A DNA stretch of 14,611 nt from an uncultured Ruminococcus sp. (GCA_902783705.1 CACZSA010000068.1:1-14611), one strand, 5' to 3'. Numbered from the stretch's first letter, positions 1 through 7,528 are shown. The notes: generated by a model from the letters alone, not told the origin. Numbers and translations are program-made.

Positions 1-1344
1 AGCCGCCGCGCCGTAGTAGTATTCCATGAACTCCCGGCGGTGCGCCTCGAGATCGCAGTACGGATCCCAGAGGAGCTTCGAGATGAGGTACGCACGCAAC
101 TCGTTGAAATCGACCCCGCCCTGGGATGCACCGCAGGCCTGCTCGAACACGCCCTTGACGTTGTTCTCCGCCATAAGCTGGGCGTTGCGCTGCAAAACAC
201 GCCAGTTCGGATGCGGCGTCGGGTAGTGCGCGAAGCAGGTCGTGTAGTCCCAGATGTACATCCGGTTACAGATCCTGCCCCAGTCCCGGAGATCCGTGAT
301 GAAGCTCGATTTTGTTCCGTCCGGACGCGTGACCGAGCGTTTTTCGTCGTCGCAGCCGTCGAACGGATGGCAGAAGCAGCATTCGATCGAGCAGAGCCGC
401 ACGCAGACGTTATGCCGGTTGCGGGTGATGTGCGGTGCGGGACGGCTGTACACATAGGCGAGCGTGTCGAAGATGACGTCGGGGAATTCCTCCTCCAGCG
501 CCTCGGCGACGGCGTTGACCGCGCGGAGAAGCGTACCGGACGGAGATCCCTCCTCCTCGTCGATCTTGCGGCAGTTTTCGCACTGGCAGTTCCCGCCCCA
601 GTCGTTCTGCGAGAGCGACATCAGGCGGTTGCCCGGATGCGCGCGCAGGAAGTCCCGGGTCCGCTCGGTGAGGAGCCGGATCACGTCGGGATTGGTGAGG
701 CAGAGCTGGGTCCGCCCGCCGCTCCTCGTCACGCGCCGTCCGTCGACGAGGGCAAAGTATTCGGGATGCGTCTCGCCGAATTCCGCCGTCGGGATCAGGT
801 GCTCGAACGAGTGCACGAAGAGGCCGTAGGTCATCGAGCCGCCGAGCCGCGCGGGGATCGGACCGCCTCCTGCCACGCCGTTGAGCCTCAGCTTCGCCAT
901 GAAGCGCGGCATCTGACGGATCGGGGGATAGTTGTGCGCGCGGTACTCAAACACGGGTTCCGATTTCACGGAAAGCGCCGGGATCACGGCGTCGGGCGCG
1001 GTCGGGACCTTTTCACAGGTCATCGTGAAGAACCGGACGCCGAGCTTCTCGAGCAGCGCGTACGCGCCGTAGAGCACGCCACGGCATCCCCCCGCGATGC
1101 GGACGGTGTTTTCCGAGGCTTCGATGCGGAAGCCGTCGTCCGAGCAGTCCGAGACATCGAGGCCGGACGCGGAGCCGACGACGATCGCGCCGTCCGGATC
1201 GCCTTCGGAGGAGAGGGGCAGGCTCGCCGCCGTCATCCGTCCGAGGTAGTAGCGGAGCTCCTTCGCCGCATAGAGCTCGGGAGAGTTGAGATCGCCGATG
1301 ACGTCCGGCGAGACGAGGATATGCGCGTTTTTAACGGTGAACAT
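1..1344 (-). CDS. DUF4838 domain-containing protein, glycoside-hydrolase-like (partial, C-terminus outside window)
   Basis: This frame is open from ATG 1344 to the window edge (448 codons, no stop), so the C-terminal part is missing; DUF4838 proteins are usually longer. An AAAGGAG ribosome binding site lies 6 nt before the ATG. The first ~100 residues resemble the alpha-glucuronidase-type N-terminal domain (YAAKELRYYLG, then GVLYGAYALLEKLGVRFF). The central part carries DUF4838 hallmarks: SLSQNDWGGNCQCENC, with Cys253, Cys255 and Cys258, and a Cys-rich RLCSIECCFCHPF segment with Cys314, 318, 322, 323, 325 and 331. No signal peptide is visible, so it is probably cytoplasmic. The family is found in carbohydrate-utilisation loci but has no established reaction that I can state with confidence. 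It is the last visible gene of a minus-strand unit, 58 nt after the metallopeptidase gene, with no terminator or clear promoter between. Family assignment is firm; activity is unknown. Confidence 0.85.
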   Translation of the reverse strand, partial: MFTVKNAHILVSPDVIGDLNSPELYAAKELRYYLGRMTAASLPLSSEGDPDGAIVVGSASGLDVSDCSDDGFRIEASENTVRIAGGCRGVLYGAYALLEKLGVRFFTMTCEKVPTAPDAVIPALSVKSEPVFEYRAHNYPPIRQMPRFMAKLRLNGVAGGGPIPARLGGSMTYGLFVHSFEHLIPTAEFGETHPEYFALVDGRRVTRSGGRTQLCLTNPDVIRLLTERTRDFLRAHPGNRLMSLSQNDWGGNCQCENCRKIDEEEGSPSGTLLRAVNAVAEALEEEFPDVIFDTLAYVYSRPAPHITRNRHNVCVRLCSIECCFCHPFDGCDDEKRSVTRPDGTKSSFITDLRDWGRICNRMYIWDYTTCFAHYPTPHPNWRVLQRNAQLMAENNVKGVFEQACGASQGGVDFNELRAYLISKLLWDPYCDLEAHRREFMEYYYGAAA

Positions 1345-1402
1345 GAGGGACTCCTTTCAGAGCATCGTTGCAGTCACGGATGAATAGGATTTGATCGGCC
1401 CG

Positions 1403-2008
1403 TCACCCGAACATCCGCTTCATGATCGCGGGACCGTGCTCGCGGAACCACTTCCGCTGTGCCTTGTAATCCGGGCAGACGCGCGCCACCTCCGCCCAGA
1501 AGCGCGGGGAATGGTTCATCTCGATCCGGTGGCAGAGTTCGTGGATCACGACGTAATCCCGGGCCTCGGGCGGCGCGAGTATCAATAGACAGTTAAAATT
1601 CAGATTCCCCTCCGACGAGCAGCTCCCCCACCTCGTCCGCTGATTGCGGATCGTGATGTGCCCGTAGTGCACGCCGACGAGGGGCGCATAACGCCTGCAC
1701 CGCGCGGGCAGATCGTCAAGGGCATCGCGGAAGAGTTCGTCGATCTCCTCCTGCGTGAGGCGCTCGGATCCCTCCTCATCAACCTCAGCCTGCTTCGCAA
1801 GGTGAGCGCGGAGCCAGACTTCGCGGGAGGCGAGGAATTCGCGGATCTTCGCGTCCGGGAGCTTTCGCGGCGCGCGGACGAGGATCGCCCCGTCCCGTTT
1901 CAGCTCGAGCGATACTGTCTTCCGGTCCGAGCGGATCACCGGGACCGCGTCGGGATAGCCGTCTCCCAGCCGGAAGGGAAGGCGGACAGAGTCGGAAAGC
2001 CTTGCCAC
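1403..2008 (-). CDS. YgjP/SprT-like zinc metallopeptidase (DUF45 family)
   Basis: The 201-residue product has the YgjP-like M48-clan signature: an HELCH zinc-binding helix (His156, Glu157, His160) and a third ligand in NHSPRFW (His166), preceded by the family's WGSCSSEGNLNFN segment (from Trp127). The N-terminal half (about 20-70) holds the usual beta-rich part with a VRAPRKLPDAKI segment. No signal peptide or membrane segment is seen, so it is a cytosolic protein. The start is GTG at 2008, just 1 nt after the TGA of the upstream SGNH hydrolase gene (TGACGTG), which indicates tight co-transcription and probably translational coupling; only a weak AAGAG-like site precedes it. YgjP proteins are widespread putative proteases with poorly defined substrates. 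Its place between two carbohydrate-type genes does not reveal a role. Confidence 0.9.
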   Translation of the reverse strand: MARLSDSVRLPFRLGDGYPDAVPVIRSDRKTVSLELKRDGAILVRAPRKLPDAKIREFLASREVWLRAHLAKQAEVDEEGSERLTQEEIDELFRDALDDLPARCRRYAPLVGVHYGHITIRNQRTRWGSCSSEGNLNFNCLLILAPPEARDYVVIHELCHRIEMNHSPRFWAEVARVCPDYKAQRKWFREHGPAIMKRMFG

Positions 2009-2009
2009 G

Positions 2010-2642
2010 TCAGCGGAAATTCTCTTCGAAGCACTTCAACCACGCGTCCGCGATGAGCCCGTGCCCCGCCGGGGTGGGATGGACGCCGTCGCCGAGCCAG
2101 TAGGACGCGGGCATCTTCTGGGCCGCCTCGTCGAACATCGCCTGGAGCGGCAGGAAGATCTGACCGGTTTCCCCGGCGATCCGGCGCACAGCCTCCGCGC
2201 GCTTCTCGGTCTCAGAGCGGAAGGCGTCCCATGCGCCCTCGGTCGCGCTTGCCTTCAGCACGAATGGCTCCATGAGGATCATCTTCCGGCTCTCGGGCAA
2301 GGCGCGCTTCGTGTCGGTGACGAGCATCCTGTAAACATTGTAGAAGCGGTCCGCTTCGACGCCGTTGTGCCCGCCGAACTCATGCCAGACGTCGTTGACG
2401 CCGATGAGGATCGAGACGAGGTCCGGCTTGCGGTTCCAGCAGTCCGCCTTGATCCGCGCGTAGACGTCCACGATGCGGTTGCCGCTGATGCCGAGGTTCT
2501 CGAATGTGTATTCGCCCGGATACTTCACGGACAGGCAGGCGTCGACGAGGAGCGGATAGCCCTGACCGATCGAGATCAGACTCCCGTTGTTCGTGTTGCG
2601 TCCGACGTCGGTGATGGAATCGCCTAAAAACAGAATTTTCAT
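2010..2642 (-). CDS. SGNH/GDSL-family hydrolase (putative carbohydrate esterase)
   Basis: The 210-residue product shows all four SGNH blocks. Block I is FLGDSITDVGR (nucleophile Ser9), block II NLGISGNRI (Gly51/Gly54), block III IGVNDVW (Asn83) and block V DGVHPT (Asp185, His188). The length is typical of the compact single-domain type. No signal peptide is present, so it acts in the cytoplasm. SGNH enzymes of this form hydrolyse esters; many bacterial members remove acetyl groups from sugars. The surrounding mannosidases make deacetylation of imported acetylated oligosaccharides plausible, but that is inference. ATG 2642 has a strong GGGAGG site 5 nt upstream. The gene is first in a minus-strand unit with the YgjP peptidase and the DUF4838 gene, behind the promoter at 2678-2706. 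Confidence 0.93.
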   Translation of the reverse strand: MKILFLGDSITDVGRNTNNGSLISIGQGYPLLVDACLSVKYPGEYTFENLGISGNRIVDVYARIKADCWNRKPDLVSILIGVNDVWHEFGGHNGVEADRFYNVYRMLVTDTKRALPESRKMILMEPFVLKASATEGAWDAFRSETEKRAEAVRRIAGETGQIFLPLQAMFDEAAQKMPASYWLGDGVHPTPAGHGLIADAWLKCFEENFR

Positions 2643-2660
2643 GCTGACCTCCCAAAGGTT

Positions 2661-2673
2661 GATTTTGGATTGG
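2661..2673 (-). promoter_or_regulatory. Candidate operator: leader motif CCAATCCAAAATC
   Basis: This 13-mer (minus strand) lies between the -10 box and the ribosome binding site of the SGNH unit. It matches the leader of the sugar-isomerase unit (9299-9311, CCGATCCAAAATC) at 12 of 13 positions, and its first half matches the GH2 leader (11126-11138). The position fits a repressor site, but no regulator for it is encoded in the window. The match was found by eye and its significance has not been computed. Confidence 0.35.
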
Positions 2674-2677
2674 TTTT

Positions 2678-2706
2678 ATTGTAGCACAAGGCCGCCGGGA
2701 AATCAA
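2678..2706 (-). promoter_or_regulatory. Sigma-70 promoter of the SGNH-YgjP-DUF4838 unit
   Basis: Read on the minus strand, -35 TTGATT (2706-2701) and -10 TACAAT (2683-2678) are separated by 17 bp, with an extended TGC before the -10. The expected transcript start is near 2671, about 30 nt before ATG 2642. The -35 hexamer is exactly the 6-nt centre of an imperfect inverted repeat, 2692-2700 and 2707-2715 (8 of 9 pairs), which could be an operator or a read-through hairpin for the upstream zinc-ribbon gene. Confidence 0.75.
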
Positions 2707-2736
2707 TCCCCGCGGCTGAAAAACAGGGAAAACGTC

Positions 2737-3372
2737 TCATCTCCTGCGTCCGAGCCTCGAACAACACTGCCGGCACCGCTCGCGTCCCGGTTCATTGTCA
2801 AAGCCGCAGACCGGGCAGTAGACCTTCGGGAGCTCGTCGAAATCGCAGGGGATCGGATAGCGCATCGCCCCGGCTTTGAATACCCGCGATCCGGCTGAAA
2901 AGGGCAGGAAACTGTCGCCGGGGAGCACGACCGTGCGCGTTTTTTTCATCGGTGCTCCGGTCTCCTCGTCGTCCGGGCGCAGGATCACGCGGAAGGTCAG
3001 CGTCGGCGGAATCCCGAGGGTGGCGCGGGGGTTCCGTCCTGTTTTGAAAGCGTGCGCGCCGCCGCCGACAACCCGGTCTGCGCGCTTCTGGATCTGCTCC
3101 ACCGTGGCGTAGTAGGTCTTCCCGAGAAGCGGGACATGCAGCCGGAGGGGCCAGAAGGGGACGATCAGGATCAGCAGAAAGGGAAGGGCGTCCCGTGAGA
3201 AGAACGGCGAACCGCGATGAGCGGTATAGAGGGCGCACAGAATCACCCCGGCGATCCAGCAGAGCGGAATTCCAAATGCGGAAAGCAGCTTCTTCCTTCG
3301 ATCCATTGCCCGGAAAAAAGCCTCGGTGTCCCGGGCAAGATGCGTGCGTTTCATGGTTCCCTGGTTCTTCAT
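2737..3372 (-). CDS. Two-TM membrane protein with C-terminal zinc ribbon, function unknown
   Basis: I do not recognise this 211-residue protein as a named family. It starts with a short basic cytoplasmic stretch, then two hydrophobic segments (about residues 29-50 and 62-77). A soluble region of about 105 residues follows, including KTRTVVLPGDSFLPF. The C-terminus is a zinc ribbon with Cys186, Cys189, Cys200 and Cys203 (CPVCGFDNEPGRERCRQC), then a basic tail. A helical hairpin anchor with the soluble domain and ribbon on the same side is inferred. ATG 3372 has AAAGGAG 9 nt upstream; the next Met (residue 7) has only a weak site. It is a single-gene unit: a consensus promoter lies upstream, and a fresh promoter for the SGNH unit begins right after the stop. 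It is divergent from the GH38 gene, which does not by itself imply a shared role. Confidence 0.85.
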   Translation of the reverse strand: MKNQGTMKRTHLARDTEAFFRAMDRRKKLLSAFGIPLCWIAGVILCALYTAHRGSPFFSRDALPFLLILIVPFWPLRLHVPLLGKTYYATVEQIQKRADRVVGGGAHAFKTGRNPRATLGIPPTLTFRVILRPDDEETGAPMKKTRTVVLPGDSFLPFSAGSRVFKAGAMRYPIPCDFDELPKVYCPVCGFDNEPGRERCRQCCSRLGRRR

Positions 3373-3417
3373 GGTTTTTGTCTCCTTTTAGCGTTCGCGA
3401 GAACTTTGTTCAATGGC

Positions 3418-3446
3418 ATTATAACATATTCCCGCATCCCTGTCAA
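3418..3446 (-). promoter_or_regulatory. Perfect consensus sigma-70 promoter of the zinc-ribbon membrane protein gene
   Basis: On the minus strand, -35 TTGACA (3446-3441) and -10 TATAAT (3423-3418) have exact consensus, a 17-bp spacer and an extended TGT before the -10. Transcription should start near 3411, about 40 nt ahead of ATG 3372. A promoter this strong suggests high constitutive expression unless it is repressed. Confidence 0.85.
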
Positions 3447-3518
3447 GGGGATCGGAGACGAATCCGTCCCGTGCAGAACGAAATCCCTCAGAATCCGGTA
3501 CATCTTCCTGATAATACC

Positions 3519-3547
3519 TTGACTTTTCCTCGTTTTTTCGTTATAAT
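3519..3547 (+). promoter_or_regulatory. Sigma-70 promoter of the GH38 gene
   Basis: TTGACT (3519-3524) and TATAAT (3542-3547) are separated by 17 bp in an AT-rich island. The transcript would start near 3554, giving a leader of about 58 nt before ATG 3612. The 239-nt gap 3373-3611 holds only this promoter, the divergent promoter at 3418-3446 and the two leaders. The leader contains ACAAATCCG at 3585-3593, a 9-mer also present in the isomerase leader (9293-9301). Confidence 0.8.
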
Positions 3548-3611
3548 GAACAGAGAAACGGCCCCCTGCGGCCCGCATTCTCGGACAAATCCGGAGAAAA
3601 GGAGAAATCCC

Positions 3612-6410
3612 ATGACACTCAACGATAAACTCAAACGCATCCGCGGCGTCTCGTCGACGAACTACTGGGCGCAGCGCATTTACGCCGAGCTCTGCTACAT
3701 GGCCTGCCTGTCCTCGACGAAGGAGCACATCTACGACGCGCGGCTCGAGACGGCGGCGGACGAGCTTCTCGCTGCCCTTACCGAGGAGCACACCATCTCT
3801 CACACGACGGCGAAGCGCGTCGAGGACTCCCTCGCGGACCTCTCCCCGGCGGCGAAGGCTCTGAAGGTCTACTGCATCGCCCACGCGCACATCGACATGA
3901 ACTGGATGTGGGGCTATCACGAGACCGCCTCCGTCACGATCGACACCTTCCGCACGATGCTCGACCTCATGAAGGACTACCCGTCCTTTACCTTCGCGCA
4001 GTCCCAGGCGTCGACCTACAAGATCGTCGAGGATTTCGCGCCGGAGATGCTCGACGAGATCAAAAAGTACGTCCATGAGGGCCGCTGGGAGGTCTCCGCG
4101 TCGACCTGGACCGAGACCGACAAGAACATGCCGAACGGCGAATCCCTCTCGCGCCATATCCTCTACACCAAGCGCTACCTCGGCGGCCTGCTCGACATCG
4201 ATCCCGATTCCATCCGCATCGACTTCGAGCCCGACACCTTCGGGCACAACCTCAACGTTCCCGAGATCTGCCAAAACGGCGGCGTCGACTACTACTACCA
4301 CATGCGCGCGAACGACGACCGCCCCGAGCTCTACCGCTGGCGCTCGAAGTCCGGAAAGGAGCTCCTCGTCTTCCACGATACGAAGGCATACAACAGTGAC
4401 ATCAACCTCCGCACCTTCGAGACCATCCCGCTCTACTGCGCGGCGATCGGCACGGACACCTACCTCAAGGTCTACGGCGTCGGCGACCACGGCGGCGGAC
4501 CGAGCCGCAACGACATCGAGCGGATCATCGACGACGCGACCTTCCCGCTCTATCCGACCATCGAATTCGGAACCTACGGCAAGTTCTTCGCCGCCTGCGA
4601 GAAGATCCGCGAGAAGCTGCCCGTCCTCGATCACGAGCTGAACTTCGTCTTCACGGGCTGCTACACCACCCAGACCCGCATCAAGATGGCGAACCGCATC
4701 GCCGAGGACCGCGCCTACGAGGCCGAGACCTATGCCGCTGCCGCGACCGCCCTGACCGGAGCGCCGGACCGCACCGCGATCTTTGAGAAATCGTGGCGTC
4801 AGATCCTCTTCAACCACTTCCACGACATCCTCCCGGGCTCCGGCATCACCGAGACCCGCGAATACGCCCTCGGGCACTTCCAGGACGCGCTCGCCGGGAT
4901 CGACATCGCCGCCAACTCCGCGCTCCGCAACCTCGCCGACGCGATCGATACCTCGTCGATTCCCTTTTCGGACGAGAGCTTCACCCATTCCGAGGGCGGC
5001 GGCGTCGGTTTTGCGGTCGAGCACAGCGCAGGCTACCGCTTCCCGCAGACCGAACGCGGGAGAGGTCCCGTCCGCGCCATCCACCTCTTCAATCCGACGC
5101 GCTACGACCGCGATGAGGTGACCGAGATCACCGTCTGGGACTACCATTACGACCTCGGCGTCGCGAAGATCACGGATCCCGAGGGCAAGGCCGTCCCGTT
5201 CGAGGTCCTCGCAGCCGACCGCGGCTACTGGGGCCACGACTTCACGAAATTCCTCGTTCGCGCGAAGGTCCCGGCGTTCGGCTGGACCACGCTCGTGCTG
5301 AGCCTGGATGAGGATCATAGACTCCCCGCCGCCGTGAATCCCGGCGAATGGTGCGATTATATCTACGACAATCCGTATGTGCTGGAAAACGGACAGATCC
5401 GCGCGGTCTTCGATCCCATGACCTTCGCCCTGACCGAGCTCACTGACAAGACCACGGGCGAGCGGATCGTCACGCCGGAGAAGCCCTCCGCCGTCTTCCG
5501 CTTCATCCGCGAGAATCCGCGCCACGGCATGACCGCATGGCGGGTCGGCGAGTACATGAGCGTTGACGTGCTGAACGCGCCGGACAAGAATCTCCGCCTC
5601 GTCGACTACGGCACGACGGGCATGCGCCGCCGCCTCACCTACGAGGTGCGCTTTGCCTCCTCGAAGCTGACCGTCACGGTCGAGCTGATCGGCGAATCGA
5701 AGATCTTGAACTTCCATGCGGACGTCGACTGGCATGAGATCGGCGTACCGGGCGACAACGTCCCGCAGCTCGGCTTCTACCTGCCCGTCGGCTATGCCGT
5801 GGAGAACTACACCTACGACATCGCGATGGGGAAGATCACGCGCGGCGATATCGCCCACGACGTCCCGGGCAACAGCTTCATGCGGCTTGAAAAAGAGGGG
5901 AACGCTGCCTTCATCGTCACGGATTCGAAATACGGCTTCCGCGGGCATGAGAACGCCGGCGCGGTGACGCTCATCCGCTCCTCCTATGAACCCGATCCGT
6001 ATCCGGAGCGCGGCATCCACCACTTCAACCTCGGTGTCGGCGTCTGCCCGCCCGGGGAGCAGAAGAAGCTCGCGACACTCTACGTCCACCCGATCGCCTT
6101 CAACGCCGGCACGAAGCACGCGGGGAGCCTGCCGCTCTCCGGCGCGCTCATGACGCTCGAAGCGGCGGACGGCGTGATGGTCTCCGGCGTCAAGAACGGC
6201 GAGGACGGCGGCCTCATCGTGCGCGTCGCGGACTTCGGCGGAGATGGCGGCCCGGTCACGCTCGTCCTCTCCGACAAGACAAAAGAACCGGAGCATGCAG
6301 CCCTCGTCGACATCACCGAGCGGCACGAATGCGGAGCGTGCAGCGTCGACGGACGCCGGATCACCTTCACACTCGCGCCCGCCTCGATGGCGACGGTCCG
6401 GATCCGGTGA
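3612..6410 (+). CDS. GH38 alpha-mannosidase
   Basis: The 932-residue product has the zinc-dependent GH38 signatures. HAHIDMNWMWGYHE starts at residue 91, with probable zinc ligands His93 and Asp95. FEPDTFGHN contains the nucleophile/zinc ligand Asp208, and FNHFHDILPGSG holds the zinc ligand His404. Next come the mid-domain helices and a long beta-sandwich C-terminal half (about 480-932), as in full-length family members. No signal peptide is seen, so it works on imported substrate in the cytoplasm, releasing mannose from alpha-mannosides such as N-glycan or yeast-mannan fragments; linkage cannot be read from sequence. ATG 3612 is chosen because AAAAGGAG (3597-3604) lies 7 nt upstream; the frame is open further upstream through the promoter, which is not coding. 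It is a single-gene unit with its own promoter and a weak hairpin after the stop. Confidence 0.95.
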   Translation: MTLNDKLKRIRGVSSTNYWAQRIYAELCYMACLSSTKEHIYDARLETAADELLAALTEEHTISHTTAKRVEDSLADLSPAAKALKVYCIAHAHIDMNWMWGYHETASVTIDTFRTMLDLMKDYPSFTFAQSQASTYKIVEDFAPEMLDEIKKYVHEGRWEVSASTWTETDKNMPNGESLSRHILYTKRYLGGLLDIDPDSIRIDFEPDTFGHNLNVPEICQNGGVDYYYHMRANDDRPELYRWRSKSGKELLVFHDTKAYNSDINLRTFETIPLYCAAIGTDTYLKVYGVGDHGGGPSRNDIERIIDDATFPLYPTIEFGTYGKFFAACEKIREKLPVLDHELNFVFTGCYTTQTRIKMANRIAEDRAYEAETYAAAATALTGAPDRTAIFEKSWRQILFNHFHDILPGSGITETREYALGHFQDALAGIDIAANSALRNLADAIDTSSIPFSDESFTHSEGGGVGFAVEHSAGYRFPQTERGRGPVRAIHLFNPTRYDRDEVTEITVWDYHYDLGVAKITDPEGKAVPFEVLAADRGYWGHDFTKFLVRAKVPAFGWTTLVLSLDEDHRLPAAVNPGEWCDYIYDNPYVLENGQIRAVFDPMTFALTELTDKTTGERIVTPEKPSAVFRFIRENPRHGMTAWRVGEYMSVDVLNAPDKNLRLVDYGTTGMRRRLTYEVRFASSKLTVTVELIGESKILNFHADVDWHEIGVPGDNVPQLGFYLPVGYAVENYTYDIAMGKITRGDIAHDVPGNSFMRLEKEGNAAFIVTDSKYGFRGHENAGAVTLIRSSYEPDPYPERGIHHFNLGVGVCPPGEQKKLATLYVHPIAFNAGTKHAGSLPLSGALMTLEAADGVMVSGVKNGEDGGLIVRVADFGGDGGPVTLVLSDKTKEPEHAALVDITERHECGACSVDGRRITFTLAPASMATVRIR

Positions 6411-6416
6411 AATCAG

Positions 6417-6444
6417 AGGGGGATTGCCCGTGCGGCGTCCCCCT
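6417..6444 (+). terminator. Possible weak terminator after the GH38 gene
   Basis: AGGGGGA (6417-6423) pairs with TCCCCCT (6438-6444) around a 14-nt GC-rich loop, starting 7 nt after the stop. Only TTT then C-rich sequence follows, so termination may be inefficient. Confidence 0.4.
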
Positions 6445-6474
6445 TTCCCGTTCGTCCGACGTTATATCCGAATA

Positions 6475-6493
6475 CCTACCAAAAAAATCGGTA
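6475..6493 (+). promoter_or_regulatory. Candidate distal operator upstream of cysK
   Basis: CCTACC (6475-6480), an A-tract, then GGTA (6490-6493) form a TACC/GGTA dyad upstream of the cysK -35 box, within an AT-rich stretch that could also act as an UP element. CCTACC recurs in the second dyad at the transcript start (6550-6565), but the spacing between half-sites differs (9 against 5 nt), which weakens the case for one binding protein. Confidence 0.3.
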
Positions 6494-6512
6494 AATATTT
6501 TCGGAAAACCCC

Positions 6513-6541
6513 TTGACAAACCGATCGGGGTGTGCTATAAT
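6513..6541 (+). promoter_or_regulatory. Perfect consensus sigma-70 promoter of cysK-rrf2
   Basis: TTGACA (6513-6518) and TATAAT (6536-6541) have a 17-bp spacer and an extended TGC before the -10. The transcript should start near 6548, leaving a leader of about 48 nt, too short for a T-box or SAM riboswitch. Such a strong promoter with a dyad over the start site is the usual arrangement for repressor control. Confidence 0.87.
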
Positions 6542-6549
6542 CACACCAA

Positions 6550-6565
6550 CCTACCGGAGAGGTAG
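6550..6565 (+). promoter_or_regulatory. Candidate Rrf2 operator over the cysK transcription start
   Basis: CTACC (6551-6555), a 5-nt GGAGA centre and GGTAG (6561-6565) form a dyad 9 nt downstream of the -10 box, where a bound protein would block initiation. The downstream Rrf2-family gene is the obvious candidate ligand (autoregulation plus control of cysK). The arms are short, so this is inference from position and partner. Confidence 0.45.
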
Positions 6566-6595
6566 TATAAAAGATCTGTTTGAAGGAGAAAAACC

Positions 6596-7528
6596 ATGTC
6601 GAACGTATATACCTCCGCCGATCAGCTGATCGGAAAGACGCCCCTCTTGGAGCTGACCCACATTGAGAAGAACGACGCCCTCGGTGCGAAGATCCTCGCG
6701 AAGCTCGAATACTTCAACCCCGCCGGATCGGTCAAGGACCGCATCGCCAAGGCCATGATCGACGACGCGGAAGCCACGGGGAAACTGAAGCCCGGCTCCG
6801 TCATCATCGAGCCCACAAGCGGCAACACCGGCATTGGCCTCGCGGCAGTCGCGGCGGCGAAGGGCTACCGCATCATTATCGTCATGCCGGAGACCATGTC
6901 CGTCGAGCGCCGCCAGCTCATGAAGGCCTACGGTGCGGAGCTTGTGCTCACCGAAGGCGCGAAGGGCATGAAAGGCGCGATCGCCAAGGCCGACGAGCTC
7001 GCCAGTGAGATTCCGGATTCCTTCATCCCCGGTCAGTTCGTCAACCCCGCCAACCCGAAGGTCCACCGCGAGACCACGGGCCCCGAGATCTGGGACGACA
7101 CCGACGGCGCGGTCGACATCTTCGTTGCGGGCGTCGGCACGGGCGGCACCGTCACGGGCGTCGGCGAATATCTGAAATCGAAGAACTCCGGCGTGAAGGT
7201 TGTCGCCGTCGAGCCGGCCTCCTCCGCGGTCCTCTCCACGGGCGTCGCGGGTCCGCATAAGATCCAGGGCATCGGCGCGGGCTTCGTCCCGGACGTCCTC
7301 AACACCGCCGTGTACGACGAGGTCATCGCCGTCGCGAACGAGGACGCGTTTGCAACCGGACGCCGGATCGGCAGGGAAGAGGGCGTGCTTGTAGGCATCT
7401 CCTCCGGCGCGGCGACGTGGGCCGCCATCGAGCTGGCGAAGCGTCCCGAGAACGCGGGCAAGACCATCGTGGTCCTCCTCCCCGACACCGGAGACCGCTA
7501 TCTCTCCACCCCGCTCTTCGCCGACTGA
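6596..7528 (+). CDS. cysK: Cysteine synthase A (O-acetylserine sulfhydrylase)
   Basis: The 310-residue product is a full-length fold-type II PLP enzyme that makes cysteine from O-acetylserine and sulfide in the cytoplasm. GSVKDR places the Schiff-base lysine at Lys47. The substrate loop is PTSGNTG (73-79). The phosphate-binding GVGTGGTVTGVG loop follows in the second half, and GISSGAA supplies the serine that contacts the pyridine nitrogen. GQFVNPANPKVH is also typical of CysK. A C-terminal CBS domain is absent, which argues against cystathionine beta-synthase. ATG 6596 has AAGGAG 7 nt upstream. It is first in a two-gene unit with the Rrf2 regulator gene, a pairing seen in many Firmicutes. 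A CysM or cystathionine-type side activity cannot be excluded from sequence. Confidence 0.95.
   Translation: MSNVYTSADQLIGKTPLLELTHIEKNDALGAKILAKLEYFNPAGSVKDRIAKAMIDDAEATGKLKPGSVIIEPTSGNTGIGLAAVAAAKGYRIIIVMPETMSVERRQLMKAYGAELVLTEGAKGMKGAIAKADELASEIPDSFIPGQFVNPANPKVHRETTGPEIWDDTDGAVDIFVAGVGTGGTVTGVGEYLKSKNSGVKVVAVEPASSAVLSTGVAGPHKIQGIGAGFVPDVLNTAVYDEVIAVANEDAFATGRRIGREEGVLVGISSGAATWAAIELAKRPENAGKTIVVLLPDTGDRYLSTPLFAD

Noticed and set aside
40..1383. 447-codon plus-strand frame at the left edge
   Set aside because: The opposite strand encodes a recognisable DUF4838 protein with a good ribosome binding site at 1344; the plus frame has no motif or start signal.
3195..3611. N-terminal extension of the GH38 frame upstream of ATG 3612
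   Set aside because: It spans both divergent promoters and the leader; the ribosome binding site and family N-terminus fit ATG 3612.
3369..6326. 985-codon open frame antisense to the GH38 gene
   Set aside because: Low-complexity Arg/Val/Asp-rich translation with no recognisable motif; it arises from GC-rich third positions of the GH38 codons and runs over the divergent promoters.
6542..6595. Riboswitch or T-box upstream of cysK
   Set aside because: The leader is only about 48 nt and lacks T-box or S-box features.
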